From Nitratireductor arenosus (GTDB taxonomy: Bacteria; Pseudomonadota; Alphaproteobacteria; Rhizobiales; Rhizobiaceae), in contig NZ_WPHG01000004.1 in NCBI RefSeq assembly GCF_009742725.1, forward strand, positions 310,001-374,000: DNA of 64,000 nt, written 5' to 3'. Positions 32,603-42,069 of the stretch are shown piece after piece. The number at the start of each line of letters is the position of its first letter. Within the stretch, counting starts at the first letter, position 1. The position numbers and the translations under genes are program-made. The notes beneath the pieces were generated by a model that was not told where the DNA came from, ran no database searches, and saw only the letters and a list, made by a program, of their open reading frames with translations.

Positions 32603-35020
32603 TCAGCCCTTTTGCGGAACGCCCTTGCGCTCCGCCGGCGTAGCGTGGGCGTTCTGCAGTCGCCCGACAAAGCTGATCGCCTCGGCGATGTCGCGCGCCG
32701 TCGTCTCGTCGATATAGGTCGAACGGTCCGGCGGCAGGAATTGCGTCCAGTAGCCGATGATCTGCGGCGCGGGCGCCCGGGCGATCATCTGGCCGTTCAT
32801 AACGTAGCTGTTCATACTGTCTTCCTCGGAGCTCGCCGACTCGGATCGCGAAATCGAAAACACCAGAAATCCGCCGCCCTGGCTCTTGACCGATTTCGAC
32901 GTGCTGCGCAGCGCCTCGGACTCGGCCATGTCGACCTTGACCTTGATCGACACGTCCTTGGCCAGCAGCACGGCGACCGGATAGGCGGGGAAGGAGTAGT
33001 TCTTGAGGACGTTGAGCAGCTTCTCCTCGCCCTTTTCGCCCATGAACTGATAGTTTTCGAGCTGGGTGTCGGGGGCAAGCGGCTTTTGCAGCGTGCGGAA
33101 GAAATCCGAGGTGTGGGCGAAAATCTCCGGCTTCATCCAGGCCCGGTCGATCAGCACCTTGGTGCACAGGAAGCCGATCTGGATCTCGTCGGATGCCTGC
33201 ATGAAACGCTCGGCGAATTCGGTCCCGCTCACCTCGGTCGTGCCACCGCCGCTGCCCAGAAACAGGTTCACACCCCACTGCATACGGTCGAAATAGGTGT
33301 TCATCGTCTTCGAGGTCGACAATTGGTCCTTGGAGATGGTGACGGTAAGCTGCGTCCAGCGATTGTTGGCCGGATAATCGAGCTTGTTGGGGAAAGAATT
33401 GGTGCCGAACGCATTGGTGTCGTTGAGGTCGACGTTGGGGTTTTCCTCCTTCAGCTTTTCGTTTTCCGGCGAGTAGAGATAATCGTAATAGACGTTGGAG
33501 GCCGACGCCATCTGCCGCTCGAGGCGCTCGATCGCCGCAAGTTTGGTCTCGAGTTGCTTGACATAGGCGTCGAGCCAGTCGAACTGGATGCGGTTGGCAT
33601 CCGTCTCCAGGAACTTCGTCGCCGCGCCCGCCAGTGCCCAGCCGCTGTCGATCAACCCCTGCTGCGCGTCGACGAGCTTGCCCTGGCCGGTGCCGACCTG
33701 GTCGGCGATGTCCTTGATCATCGCCCAGTCCATGGCCTTCGGCACGCCCTTGCTCGGTTCCGACTTGCCGAGATTGGCACCCAGATCATTGATTTCGTCG
33801 GTCAATGCTTTCTGTTCGTTGGAGCCCGTCACGCTGGACAGCGGATCGCCGCGCGATTCCATCACGTCGCAGAAAATCTTGACCGCTGTGACGGCGTTTT
33901 CGGTATAGGTCTTGATCAGCGTCGATTGGGCGTCGCTGAACGCCTGGCCGGCCTTCTGGAAGGCATCCGCGTCGGCTTTCACGGTTGCGTCGTCGATCTG
34001 CGGGATGATCGCCATCCAGGTACGGATCTCGAGTTCGAGCTGGGTGCGCGCGACGTCGAGCGCCTGCTGCTGGGCCTCCGGATCGGCCAGAAGGTCGATG
34101 AACTTGGTCGAGGGTTTGATTTCCTTCGGCCATGAATAGGGCACGCCGCGCGTCGGATAATAATTCATCCCTTCCTGGTAGGGGACCGGAATGACGGCGT
34201 TGCGCACGAGCTGCTTGGCCTCTCCCAATCCACCGTCGTCGCTCGTGTCGAGTACGGTGATGGCATCCTGCCAGGCCGTCAGCGGGAATTCGACGACGAG
34301 CTGATCGTATTTGGCGTTGATTTCCTGGATATGGCCGTCCGCGTTGACGGCGTACCAGGCGAGATATTCGTCCCAGGCGCGGGTGGAATCGAGCGGATTG
34401 TCGGCCTTGAATTTCGCCCGCATCTCGGCTTGCAGCTTGCCCCAATTCTGCTTGGCCCTGATCCATTGCTGGAAAAGATAGTCGAAATAGTCGACCAACC
34501 GCATAGTGACGTCCTTACCGTCGATCACCACCTCCACCTTGGTCTGCAAGCGCTCGCGGATAATTTCCTGCAGGCGGATCAGGTCGAGGCTCGGCATGGG
34601 GCCGAGCTGCGAGACGGCCTGTTTGTAGCGATCCGAAACCCGGGTTCCGTCAGGCTGGGTGATCGGGGCCGGCGGCACATATTGATCGAGGATCTGCGAG
34701 GTGCGGATCAGCGCGCGCTCGGGCATGTTGCCGGCGGTCTCCTCGGCGTCCTCCCAGCCAAGATGGCCGGCGTCGAGCACCGTTCCCGGCCAGCACAGAC
34801 AAAACATCTGGGTCGGGTTCTTGTTGGCGAAACTGGCGATGATGGCGTTGTAGATCGCCTCCGAAAAATCCTGTGCCGGGGGCGGCGCGGCCGAGGCTCG
34901 GGCCTGGCCGTTGGGTCGCGGCGGCGTTTTGGCCGATTTTTCGTCCTGTTTGGCGGTCGCGGTCCGCGACGACGCCTCGGGGCTGGCTACCTTAGCGGCT
35001 TCTTTTTCGGAATCGGGCAT
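32603..35020 (-). CDS. 805-aa protein of unknown family
   Basis: I recognise no family. The protein has no signal peptide or clear membrane segment. Residues 1-50 are a low-complexity Ala/Pro/Ser/Thr/Lys tail. A Cys pair (FCLCWPG, about 73-77) is followed by a long, mainly helical middle with many Gln, Lys, Asp and Trp residues. The C-terminal third looks like a beta-rich domain (RWTQLTVTISKDQLSTSK, VLIDRAWMKPEIF, VKVDMAESEAL, PAPQIIGYWTQFLPPDRS). It follows the di-haem gene on the same strand after 225 bp. Longer open frames on the opposite strand here are shadows. The amphitropic, large-repeat look would fit a secreted effector or structural protein, but no function is assigned. Confidence 0.75.
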   Translation of the reverse strand: MPDSEKEAAKVASPEASSRTATAKQDEKSAKTPPRPNGQARASAAPPPAQDFSEAIYNAIIASFANKNPTQMFCLCWPGTVLDAGHLGWEDAEETAGNMPERALIRTSQILDQYVPPAPITQPDGTRVSDRYKQAVSQLGPMPSLDLIRLQEIIRERLQTKVEVVIDGKDVTMRLVDYFDYLFQQWIRAKQNWGKLQAEMRAKFKADNPLDSTRAWDEYLAWYAVNADGHIQEINAKYDQLVVEFPLTAWQDAITVLDTSDDGGLGEAKQLVRNAVIPVPYQEGMNYYPTRGVPYSWPKEIKPSTKFIDLLADPEAQQQALDVARTQLELEIRTWMAIIPQIDDATVKADADAFQKAGQAFSDAQSTLIKTYTENAVTAVKIFCDVMESRGDPLSSVTGSNEQKALTDEINDLGANLGKSEPSKGVPKAMDWAMIKDIADQVGTGQGKLVDAQQGLIDSGWALAGAATKFLETDANRIQFDWLDAYVKQLETKLAAIERLERQMASASNVYYDYLYSPENEKLKEENPNVDLNDTNAFGTNSFPNKLDYPANNRWTQLTVTISKDQLSTSKTMNTYFDRMQWGVNLFLGSGGGTTEVSGTEFAERFMQASDEIQIGFLCTKVLIDRAWMKPEIFAHTSDFFRTLQKPLAPDTQLENYQFMGEKGEEKLLNVLKNYSFPAYPVAVLLAKDVSIKVKVDMAESEALRSTSKSVKSQGGGFLVFSISRSESASSEEDSMNSYVMNGQMIARAPAPQIIGYWTQFLPPDRSTYIDETTARDIAEAISFVGRLQNAHATPAERKGVPQKG

Positions 35021-35245
35021 CCCATCGTCTCCCCTTTTTCAGCGCCGCGCTTGGCCGCGCAGTCATGGTTCCGGTCGATAGTGGCGGTCCGTCGACGGCG
35101 CCGGCCGCCAACCGGCCTTCTCGGCCTCGGCCGTGAGGCGTGTGGCCCGCACCCCGCCTCGCGGACGATCCCACCGTTCGAGCGCGCCCGTTTCGAAACC
35201 GGCCTTCGCTCCGGGTGCATGGGGTCGCCAACGGTTTTCGCAGTG

Positions 35246-36412
35246 CTAGTGCAGCATCTTCTTGTTGCAACCCTTGGCGTTCGGCGTGGCGTTGCAGGCT
35301 TGGACCTTCTTGACCGAACTGTCGTAATTCTTGCTCCAGCTCGACTGTTTGGCCCGAGGCGGCATCCAATGGGTGTCGTCGAACTCGCCCGTATCGAGTT
35401 GGCTCGGCGCCAGCGCACCGGCCGAATAATCCGTGAAGGAACCGCTCGAATTGCCGAGGCCGAGGCTGTGGCAGGCCACGCACGCCCCCTCCTCGCCGGA
35501 TTTGCGCGGCTGGATGTCGAAATAGCCGTGATACTGCTTCCAGCTCGCACCGAAATGGTCGAGTGCGACGATTTCGTAGGCCTCGCCAGAGCTGCGCCGT
35601 GGAAGGCTGTCGGCCTTGTCGATCGTCACCTGATAGGCATAGGGCGTACGCACGTAGGGATTGGCGTCGTGACACTGGGCGCAATTGATCTGCTCGACTA
35701 CCGAGGGTTTGTCCCAGAACGCATCCGCGCCGACCTCGAACGGCGAGGGAATGTCAGTACCCGGTATCGCCTGTTGTGGCGCGAAGGCACTGTCGGAGAC
35801 GTTGAATGCCGACAGGTTGGGATCGGACAATCTCTGGAAAAAACAGGTCTTCTTGTTGACCGGGCTGTAGACGACCATGGCGATGTCGTCATATTCCGGC
35901 TTGACCTTCTCTTGCGCAAGGCTGCGATATTTATAGTTGCGGCACAAAAGCGCGTAATAAGGCCAGTCCTTCTGATCGACATTCTGCTGTTGAACCTGAC
36001 GCACCTGCAGGCGCGAATTGGGCACGCACTGCCCGATGCCGCCGCGGGATATGTCGAGGATCGGCGGCTTGTCGCATGTCGTTTGGGCGGTGAAGAATTT
36101 CGAATCCGCCGACGTGTCGGCCGGGATCGGCACTCCATTCTGACTTATCGGTAGAATAGGTCCGTCAACGCATTGGAACTGCTTTGGAAAATTGATCGGA
36201 TTGCTACCGGAGAGTTCCGTCAGACATTGTTTGGCGTATTCGGAGAATTTCTGCCGCAAGACGTCCCCGGCTGCATAGGAGTCGTTTTGTGCTTCAGCGC
36301 GCTTCACCCCAACAAGATCGGGCATAGCGATATCGAATAAGGACACAACAATTGCGCTTCCGGCTACGACTCCGCAAAAGACGAAGCCGAAACCGCGAAA
36401 TTTCAGGGACAT
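35246..36412 (-). CDS. Secreted di-haem c-type cytochrome-like protein
   Basis: The 388-aa protein has an N-terminal hydrophobic export segment (about 8-27) and two CXXCH haem-binding motifs, CAQCH at 244-248 and CVACH at 311-315, the second followed by a TDYS-containing loop. The N-terminal 200 residues contain eight or so additional Cys and match no domain I know; disulfides are likely. The sequence is visibly less GC-rich than its neighbours. Partner proteins for electron transfer are not evident. It is upstream of, and probably co-transcribed with, the 805-aa gene. Confidence 0.8.
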   Translation of the reverse strand: MSLKFRGFGFVFCGVVAGSAIVVSLFDIAMPDLVGVKRAEAQNDSYAAGDVLRQKFSEYAKQCLTELSGSNPINFPKQFQCVDGPILPISQNGVPIPADTSADSKFFTAQTTCDKPPILDISRGGIGQCVPNSRLQVRQVQQQNVDQKDWPYYALLCRNYKYRSLAQEKVKPEYDDIAMVVYSPVNKKTCFFQRLSDPNLSAFNVSDSAFAPQQAIPGTDIPSPFEVGADAFWDKPSVVEQINCAQCHDANPYVRTPYAYQVTIDKADSLPRRSSGEAYEIVALDHFGASWKQYHGYFDIQPRKSGEEGACVACHSLGLGNSSGSFTDYSAGALAPSQLDTGEFDDTHWMPPRAKQSSWSKNYDSSVKKVQACNATPNAKGCNKKMLH

Positions 36413-36788
36413 CTACATTCCCCTTGCATAGGTACTATGAACTCGATGTCGATCGTTTCGGATTTCTATTTAAAATGCAACTAAAAAATGCATTGAATTG
36501 TTTATACTCGACTTTTCTATACGATCGTGGTTGCAAGGCACGCTGCGCCGGCGCCGGCGGCAACATTGCCGCGCTTCAAAATCTTCCACCACCCTGGCCA
36601 TCCCTTCGCCGACGGACGCCTCGACGGGAGACCGCGCGGCCAATCGACAACAAGGCGCCGATATCGGCTCCGACGCAGTGTGAAGCCGGCCGGGCGCGCT
36701 ATACAGTCATAACGCCGATAAAATACTGGTATTTTGTTGCCGAGTGCTATGATCGCGTTCGCAGACGGCCAGATTGGGGAACGGTAGG
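36413..36788. other. Divergent intergenic region, AT-rich at the left end
   Basis: A gap of 376 bp separates the di-haem gene from the FAD oxidase gene. 36430-36530 is AT-rich compared with the surroundings and may hold the leftward promoter. I see no further gene or RNA. Confidence 0.45.
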
Positions 36789-38063
36789 ATGGCTGCGGCA
36801 GGGAGCAATCCGCCGGATGCGCGCCAGCCGCCGGTGGCGGTGGTTGGCGCCGGCATCGTCGGCGTCGCCACGGCCATCTGGCTGCAGCGCGATGGTCACG
36901 AGGTCGTGCTGATCGACCGCGGTGCGCCCGGCGACGGCGCGAGCTACGGCAATGGTGGCGTGCTGGCGTCCTGTTCGGTGGTGCCGGTGACCGTACCCGG
37001 CCTCCTTGCCAAAGCCCCGCGCATGGTTTTCGATCCCGGCCAGCCGCTTTTCGTGAAATGGGCCTATCTGCCGAGGCTCTTGCCATGGCTGCGGCGCTAT
37101 CTCGGCCACGCCAATGCCGGCGACGCGCGCCGGATCGCCGCCGCACTGGCGCCGGTCATCAGCGACAGCCTGACCGAGCACGAGGCGCTAGCAGCCGGCA
37201 CGGGGGCCGAAAAATGGCTGAAACCCTGCGACTACGTATTTCTCTACCGCGACCGAACGCACTATCTGGCCGATGCGTTCGCCTGGGATCTGCGCCGGGC
37301 GCACGGTTTTTCGTGGCGCGAGTTGGACGGCGCCGCGTTGCGCGATCACGACCCGGCCCTGGCACCGGATATCGGCTTCGCGGCCAGCCTCGGCGGTCAT
37401 GGCGCGATTACCGACCCCGGCCGCTATGTGAAAGCGCTTGCAGCCCATTTCGTTTCCCGGGGTGGCCGGATGCTGACGACGGCCGTCACCGACTTCGTTC
37501 GCGAGGACGGGCGGATCCAGGGTGTGCGCGCCGGCGCCGAGACCATCGCTTGCAGAGCGGTCGTGGTATGCGCCGGCGCCTGGTCGAAACCGCTGGCGCG
37601 CAAGCTCGGGCTGAAGATTCCGCTGGAAAGCGAGCGTGGCTACCATGTCGAACTTCTCGACCCGAGCGTGATACCGCGCGCGCCATGCATGGTGGCGGCG
37701 GGAAAATTCGTCATGACGCCGATGGAGGGGCGGCTCCGGCTGGCCGGCATCGTCGAATTCGGCGGGCTCGAGCGCCCGCCCTCGCGGGCGCCCTTCGACC
37801 TTCTAGTGAAACAGGCTCAGGCCACCCTGCCCGGCCTGCGCTGGGCGGAAAGGCGCGAATGGATGGGGCATCGGCCCGCCCCGGCGGATTCCATTCCAAT
37901 CATCGGCGAGGCGCCACGGCTCAAGGGGGCCTTTCTCGGCTTCGGCCATCATCATGTCGGGCTCACCGGCGGACCCAGGACCGGCCGGCTGCTCGCCCAG
38001 CTCGTTTCCGGGCGCACGCCCAATTTGGACCTTGCGCCCTACGCGCCGTCGCGGTTCCAATAG
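36789..38063 (+). CDS. DadA-like FAD-dependent amino acid oxidase/dehydrogenase
   Basis: A 424-aa DAO-family flavoprotein with the N-terminal ADP-binding loop VVGAGIVGVATAIWL (GAGIVG at 20-25) and the C-terminal FAD motif region GHHHVGLTGGPRTGRLLAQLV. It resembles D-amino acid dehydrogenase DadA, which deaminates D-amino acids to 2-oxo acids. ATG at 36789 with GGTAGG upstream is preferred over TTG at 36774. It precedes a complete TRAP importer by 65 bp, so its substrate is likely what that importer brings in: a D-amino acid or an N-substituted amino acid. Confidence 0.85.
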   Translation: MAAAGSNPPDARQPPVAVVGAGIVGVATAIWLQRDGHEVVLIDRGAPGDGASYGNGGVLASCSVVPVTVPGLLAKAPRMVFDPGQPLFVKWAYLPRLLPWLRRYLGHANAGDARRIAAALAPVISDSLTEHEALAAGTGAEKWLKPCDYVFLYRDRTHYLADAFAWDLRRAHGFSWRELDGAALRDHDPALAPDIGFAASLGGHGAITDPGRYVKALAAHFVSRGGRMLTTAVTDFVREDGRIQGVRAGAETIACRAVVVCAGAWSKPLARKLGLKIPLESERGYHVELLDPSVIPRAPCMVAAGKFVMTPMEGRLRLAGIVEFGGLERPPSRAPFDLLVKQAQATLPGLRWAERREWMGHRPAPADSIPIIGEAPRLKGAFLGFGHHHVGLTGGPRTGRLLAQLVSGRTPNLDLAPYAPSRFQ

Positions 38064-38128
38064 GGCCGGTCGAAACCGGGATATCGAAAGCAGACAAACA
38101 GGACGACCATCACCAAGGGAGGAAGATC

Positions 38129-39103
38129 ATGAAATATCTGACCACACTGCTCGCCGCAACGGCGATGACCGCCGTGTCGGCCGTGGCCGCGCAGGCTGAA
38201 AAATGGGACATGCCGCTCGCCTACGCCGCGAGCAATTTCCATTCCGAAAACGCGGCCGACTTCGCCAAATGCGTGACCGACGGCACGAGCGGCGCGCTCG
38301 AGATCGTCACCCACCCGTCGGGCTCGCTGTTCAAGGGCAACGAGATCAAGCGCGCGGTACAGACCGGACAGGCACCGATCGGCGAGAGGCTGCTTTCGGC
38401 GCACCAGAACGAAAATCCGATTTTCGGCGTCGATTCGGTCCCCTTCCTTGCGACCTCCTTCGACGCGCATGAGAAGCTGTGGAAGGCGGCGGGCGAGGCC
38501 GTCGGAAAAATCCTCGACGAGCAGAACCTCGTCTATCTCTACTCCGTGCCGTGGCCGCCGCAGGGACTTTATTTCAACAAGGAAGTGAATTCGGTCGCCG
38601 ACATGAAGGGCCTGAAATTCCGCTCCTATTCGTCCGCGACCGCGCGCATGGCCGAGTTGACCGGCATGCTGCCGGTCCAGGTCGAGGCTGCCGAACTCAG
38701 CCAGGCGCTGGCGACCGGCGTGGCGGAAAGCTTCATTTCGTCGGGCGCGACCGGCTACGACCGCAAGGTGTGGGAGCATCTGTCGCATTTTTACGAGGTC
38801 GACGCCTGGCTGCCGCGCAACGCCGTTTTCGCCAACAAGGACGCCTGGAACGGGCTCGACGAGGCGACGCGCAAGGTCGTTCTCGATTGTGCCGCGGACG
38901 CCAAAACGAAGGGCCTGCAACGGGCCAAGGACTATACGCAGCTGACCGTCGACGGGCTGCGCGAAGGCGGCATGACCGTGGCCGAACCCAGTGAAAAACT
39001 GGTCGAGGAGTTGAAGGCGATCGGCGACACCATGACCGCCGAATGGCTCGAGCAGGCTGGCGAGCAAGGCAAGGCGATCGTCGACGCCTACAAAGCCATG
39101 TGA
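38129..39103 (+). CDS. TRAP transporter substrate-binding protein (second TRAP system)
   Basis: A 324-aa DctP-family receptor with signal peptide MKYLTTLLAATAMTAVSAVAAQA and the conserved MKGLKFRSYSSATARMAELTGM element bearing the family Arg. The start at 38129 is preceded by GGGAGGAAG. It groups with the following DctQ and DctM genes and the preceding oxidase. Its sequence differs from the first DctP, in keeping with a different ligand, probably amino-acid-like. Confidence 0.9.
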   Translation: MKYLTTLLAATAMTAVSAVAAQAEKWDMPLAYAASNFHSENAADFAKCVTDGTSGALEIVTHPSGSLFKGNEIKRAVQTGQAPIGERLLSAHQNENPIFGVDSVPFLATSFDAHEKLWKAAGEAVGKILDEQNLVYLYSVPWPPQGLYFNKEVNSVADMKGLKFRSYSSATARMAELTGMLPVQVEAAELSQALATGVAESFISSGATGYDRKVWEHLSHFYEVDAWLPRNAVFANKDAWNGLDEATRKVVLDCAADAKTKGLQRAKDYTQLTVDGLREGGMTVAEPSEKLVEELKAIGDTMTAEWLEQAGEQGKAIVDAYKAM

Positions 39104-39173
39104 ACCCTCCCCTTCACTGACACCGGTGTGGCGGCGTCCGGCGCCGCCGCGCCCAAAGCGGGAGGCAGAGAGC

Positions 39174-39707
39174 ATGCCGTCAGCAGGACGCACGCTCAGG
39201 CGTGCACTCGACGCGCTCTATACGGCCGGCGGGGTGATCGCGGCGGTCTTCATGGTCGCGATCCTGGTCATCATCGTCTTGCAGATGATGGCGCGTTGGA
39301 GCGGGCAGGTCTTTCCCGGCGCGACCGACTATGCCGGCTACTGCATGGCCGGGGCGTCCTTCTTCGCCTTCGCCTACGCGCTCAATCACGGCGCCCATAT
39401 CCGGGTTTCGATCCTGCTGAACGCGGTCGGCGGCAAGCGGCGCTATCTGGAACTATGGTGTTTCGCGATCGGCACGGCCGCCTCGGCCTATTTCGCCTGG
39501 TACGCGGTCAAGACCACATGGCTGTCCTACAAGCTCAACGACATCAGCCAGGGGCAGGACGCCACGCCGATCTGGATCCCGCAACTGGTGATGGCGGCGG
39601 GAACCGTGCTGCTGGCGCTGTGTTTCGTCGATCACCTCTTCCGCCTGCTCGTCACCGGTGCCCATGGTATCCGGTCCGAAATCCTCGAGCAGAGCCACGG
39701 GGAATAG
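39174..39707 (+). CDS. TRAP transporter small permease subunit (second system)
   Basis: A 177-aa DctQ with four hydrophobic helices, including VIAAVFMVAILVIIVLQMMARW and DYAGYCMAGASFFAFAYAL, and the family element HGAHIRVSILLNAV. ATG at 39174 is chosen because GGGAGGCAGAGAGC precedes it. It sits 8 nt before the large permease gene. Confidence 0.88.
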   Translation: MPSAGRTLRRALDALYTAGGVIAAVFMVAILVIIVLQMMARWSGQVFPGATDYAGYCMAGASFFAFAYALNHGAHIRVSILLNAVGGKRRYLELWCFAIGTAASAYFAWYAVKTTWLSYKLNDISQGQDATPIWIPQLVMAAGTVLLALCFVDHLFRLLVTGAHGIRSEILEQSHGE

Positions 39708-39715
39708 AACCGGCC

Positions 39716-41029
39716 ATGGAACAGTTGCTGCCGATCGCCACCTTCCTGTTCGTGCTTTTCCTGTTGCTCGGCACCGGCGTCTGGGTCGGCCTTGCCCTGC
39801 TCGGCGTCGCTTTTGTCGGCATGGAGCTTTTCACCGCCCGCCCGCCGGGCGACGCCATGATCACCACGATCTGGAGCTCGTCCTCGTCGTGGACGCTGAC
39901 GGCGCTGCCGCTGTTCATCTGGATGGGCGAGATCCTGTACCGCACCCGGCTTTCGGAAGACATGTTCCGCGGCCTGTCGCCCTGGATGGCGCGGCTGCCG
40001 GGCGGCCTGATCCACACCAACATCGTCGGCTGCACGGTGTTCGCCGCGGTTTCCGGTTCGTCGGCCGCCACGCTGACGACGGTCGGCCGGATGTCGATCC
40101 CCGAACTGCGCAAGCGCGGCTATCCCGAACATCTGGTGATCGGCACGCTCGCCGGCGCGGCGACGCTCGGCCTGATGATCCCGCCGTCGCTCACCCTGAT
40201 CGTCTACGGCGTCACCATCAACGAATCGATCACCAAATTGTTCATCGCCGGCATTCTTCCCGGCCTGACGCTGGCGGCAATGTTCATGGGCTACGTGGCG
40301 ATCTATGCGCGGGTGTCGAAACGGTTCGACCCCAAGCCCGAACCGGTGATGAGCTTTGCCGAAAAACTCGCCAATTCACGCTTTCTAATCCCCGTCATCC
40401 TGCTCATCCTTCTGGTGATCGGATCGATGTATCTGGGTTTTGCCACCGCCACCGAGGCGGCCGCCTTCGGCGTTCTCGGCTCCCTGGTGCTGGCGGCCAC
40501 GCAAGGGTCGCTGAACTGGGCCACCTTCACGGAAAGCCTGCTGGGGGCGACCCGCACCTCGGCGATGATTGCGCTGATCTTGGCCGGCGCGGCCTTCCTG
40601 TCGCTATCGATGGGTTTTACCGGACTGCCGCGCGGACTCGCCCAGTGGATCGGCTCGTTCGAGCTTACCCGTTTCGAGCTTTTGATGATGCTGCTCGTCT
40701 TCTACATCGTCATCGGCTGCTTCCTCGACGGCATCTCCTCGGTCGTCCTGACCATCGCGGTGGTGGAACCGATGGTCCGCCAGGCCGGCATCGACATCGT
40801 CTGGTTCGGCATCTTCGTCGTGGTGGTGGTCGAAATGGCGCAGATCACGCCACCGATCGGCTTCAATCTGTTCGTGCTCCAGGGCATGACCCATCACGAG
40901 ATGAACTATATCGCGCGCGCCGCCCTGCCGATGTTCGCCATCATGGTGGTGATGGTCTTCATCCTGATCGCCTTTCCGGATCTGGCCACCTGGCTGCCGG
41001 AAAACATGCGCCAGCGTCCCGGTGGTTAG
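39716..41029 (+). CDS. TRAP transporter large permease subunit (second system)
   Basis: A 437-aa DctM of normal length with the family elements AVSGSSAATLTTVGRM, GAATLGLMIPPSLTLIVYG and MAQITPPIGFNLFVLQGM. It completes the oxidase-TRAP operon. Compared with the DctM at 12488-14107 it lacks the central ~100-residue insertion. Confidence 0.92.
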   Translation: MEQLLPIATFLFVLFLLLGTGVWVGLALLGVAFVGMELFTARPPGDAMITTIWSSSSSWTLTALPLFIWMGEILYRTRLSEDMFRGLSPWMARLPGGLIHTNIVGCTVFAAVSGSSAATLTTVGRMSIPELRKRGYPEHLVIGTLAGAATLGLMIPPSLTLIVYGVTINESITKLFIAGILPGLTLAAMFMGYVAIYARVSKRFDPKPEPVMSFAEKLANSRFLIPVILLILLVIGSMYLGFATATEAAAFGVLGSLVLAATQGSLNWATFTESLLGATRTSAMIALILAGAAFLSLSMGFTGLPRGLAQWIGSFELTRFELLMMLLVFYIVIGCFLDGISSVVLTIAVVEPMVRQAGIDIVWFGIFVVVVVEMAQITPPIGFNLFVLQGMTHHEMNYIARAALPMFAIMVVMVFILIAFPDLATWLPENMRQRPGG

Positions 41030-41116
41030 AGCCGTGGACCCGACGGGCGCGGCAAACCCCGGCACGCCGACCGCGACACCGTTCGGCATGCCGTCGCCGG
41101 GCCCGGCGGCGTCTCG

Positions 41117-42058
41117 ATGACCCTCGCCGCACCGTTGCTGTTCGCGGCCCGGCACGGGCGCATGACGCTGGTCGCGGGGCTCGTCGCCGGCATTGCTCTG
41201 CCGGGGCTGGCCGAGGCGCTGAAGCCCTTCATCGGCGAGATGGTGGCAGGACTGCTTTTTCTCGCCGCGCTGCGGGTCGGCCCGCGCCAGGCCGTCGGGG
41301 CGCTTGCCGACCTGAAGACCTCTTTCGCGTTCACCCTGCTTTTTCAGCTCGCCATGCCGGTCGCGGCGGTTTTTGCCTTCGCAACGCTCGGCTGGAACGG
41401 GGTGCTCGCCACCGGGCTGGTGTTGATGCTGGCCGGCGCGCCGATCTCGGGCAGTCCGAACCTGGCGCTTCTGACCGGCAACGATCCCGCGCCGGCGCTG
41501 CGCCAGCTGGTCGTCGGCACGGCATTGTTGCCCCTCACCGTCATCCCGGTCTTCTGGCTTGCCCCGGCGCTGGGCAATGCCGGCGTGGTGATCGGCGCGG
41601 CGGCGCGGCTGCTCGTCATCATCGCAGTGGCGGCGGGCGCGGCATTCGCGATACGGGTTTTTATCTTCAAAACCCTATCGGCGCGGCAGCTCGGCGTCAT
41701 CGACGGCTGGTCGGCGATCGGCATGGCCGTGGTGGTGGTCGGCCTGATGGCCGCCGTCGGACCGGCGATGCGCGCGCCGTCGATGGTGCTCGCGGCCGCG
41801 CTCGCCGCCGCCTTCGCCGGCAATTTCGCCTGCCAGATCGCGATGGCGCTGATCCTGCGGCCGCGCATGTCCCAACATATGACCGCGCCGCTGGCTATCG
41901 TCGCAGGCAACCGCAATGTGGCCCTGTTTCTCGCCGCCCTGCCGGCAGCGGTGACCGATCCGCTGCTGCTGTTCATCGGCTGCTACCAGATCCCGATGTA
42001 TCTGACGCCGATCCTGCTTGGTTGGCTCTACCGGCGCGGCAGCGCAGCGTCGAGTTGA
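41117..42058 (+). CDS. BASS/SBF-like sodium symporter family protein
   Basis: A 313-aa membrane protein with nine or ten hydrophobic helices and bile-acid:sodium symporter-like elements: LVLMLAGAPISGSPNLALLTG with small and polar residues at a helix break, and the late APLAIVAGNRNVALFLAAL helix. Substrate is unknown; organic anions are typical of the family. It may be co-transcribed with the TRAP operon, 87 bp upstream, or independent. Confidence 0.72.
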   Translation: MTLAAPLLFAARHGRMTLVAGLVAGIALPGLAEALKPFIGEMVAGLLFLAALRVGPRQAVGALADLKTSFAFTLLFQLAMPVAAVFAFATLGWNGVLATGLVLMLAGAPISGSPNLALLTGNDPAPALRQLVVGTALLPLTVIPVFWLAPALGNAGVVIGAAARLLVIIAVAAGAAFAIRVFIFKTLSARQLGVIDGWSAIGMAVVVVGLMAAVGPAMRAPSMVLAAALAAAFAGNFACQIAMALILRPRMSQHMTAPLAIVAGNRNVALFLAALPAAVTDPLLLFIGCYQIPMYLTPILLGWLYRRGSAASS

Positions 42059-42069
42059 CCCGGCCACCC

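Noticed and set aside
34331-36154. Long open frame on the plus strand opposite the 805-aa and di-haem genes
   Set aside because: It reads as Arg/Gly/Val-rich shadow sequence with no ribosome site, while the minus-strand frames carry CXXCH motifs and coherent composition.
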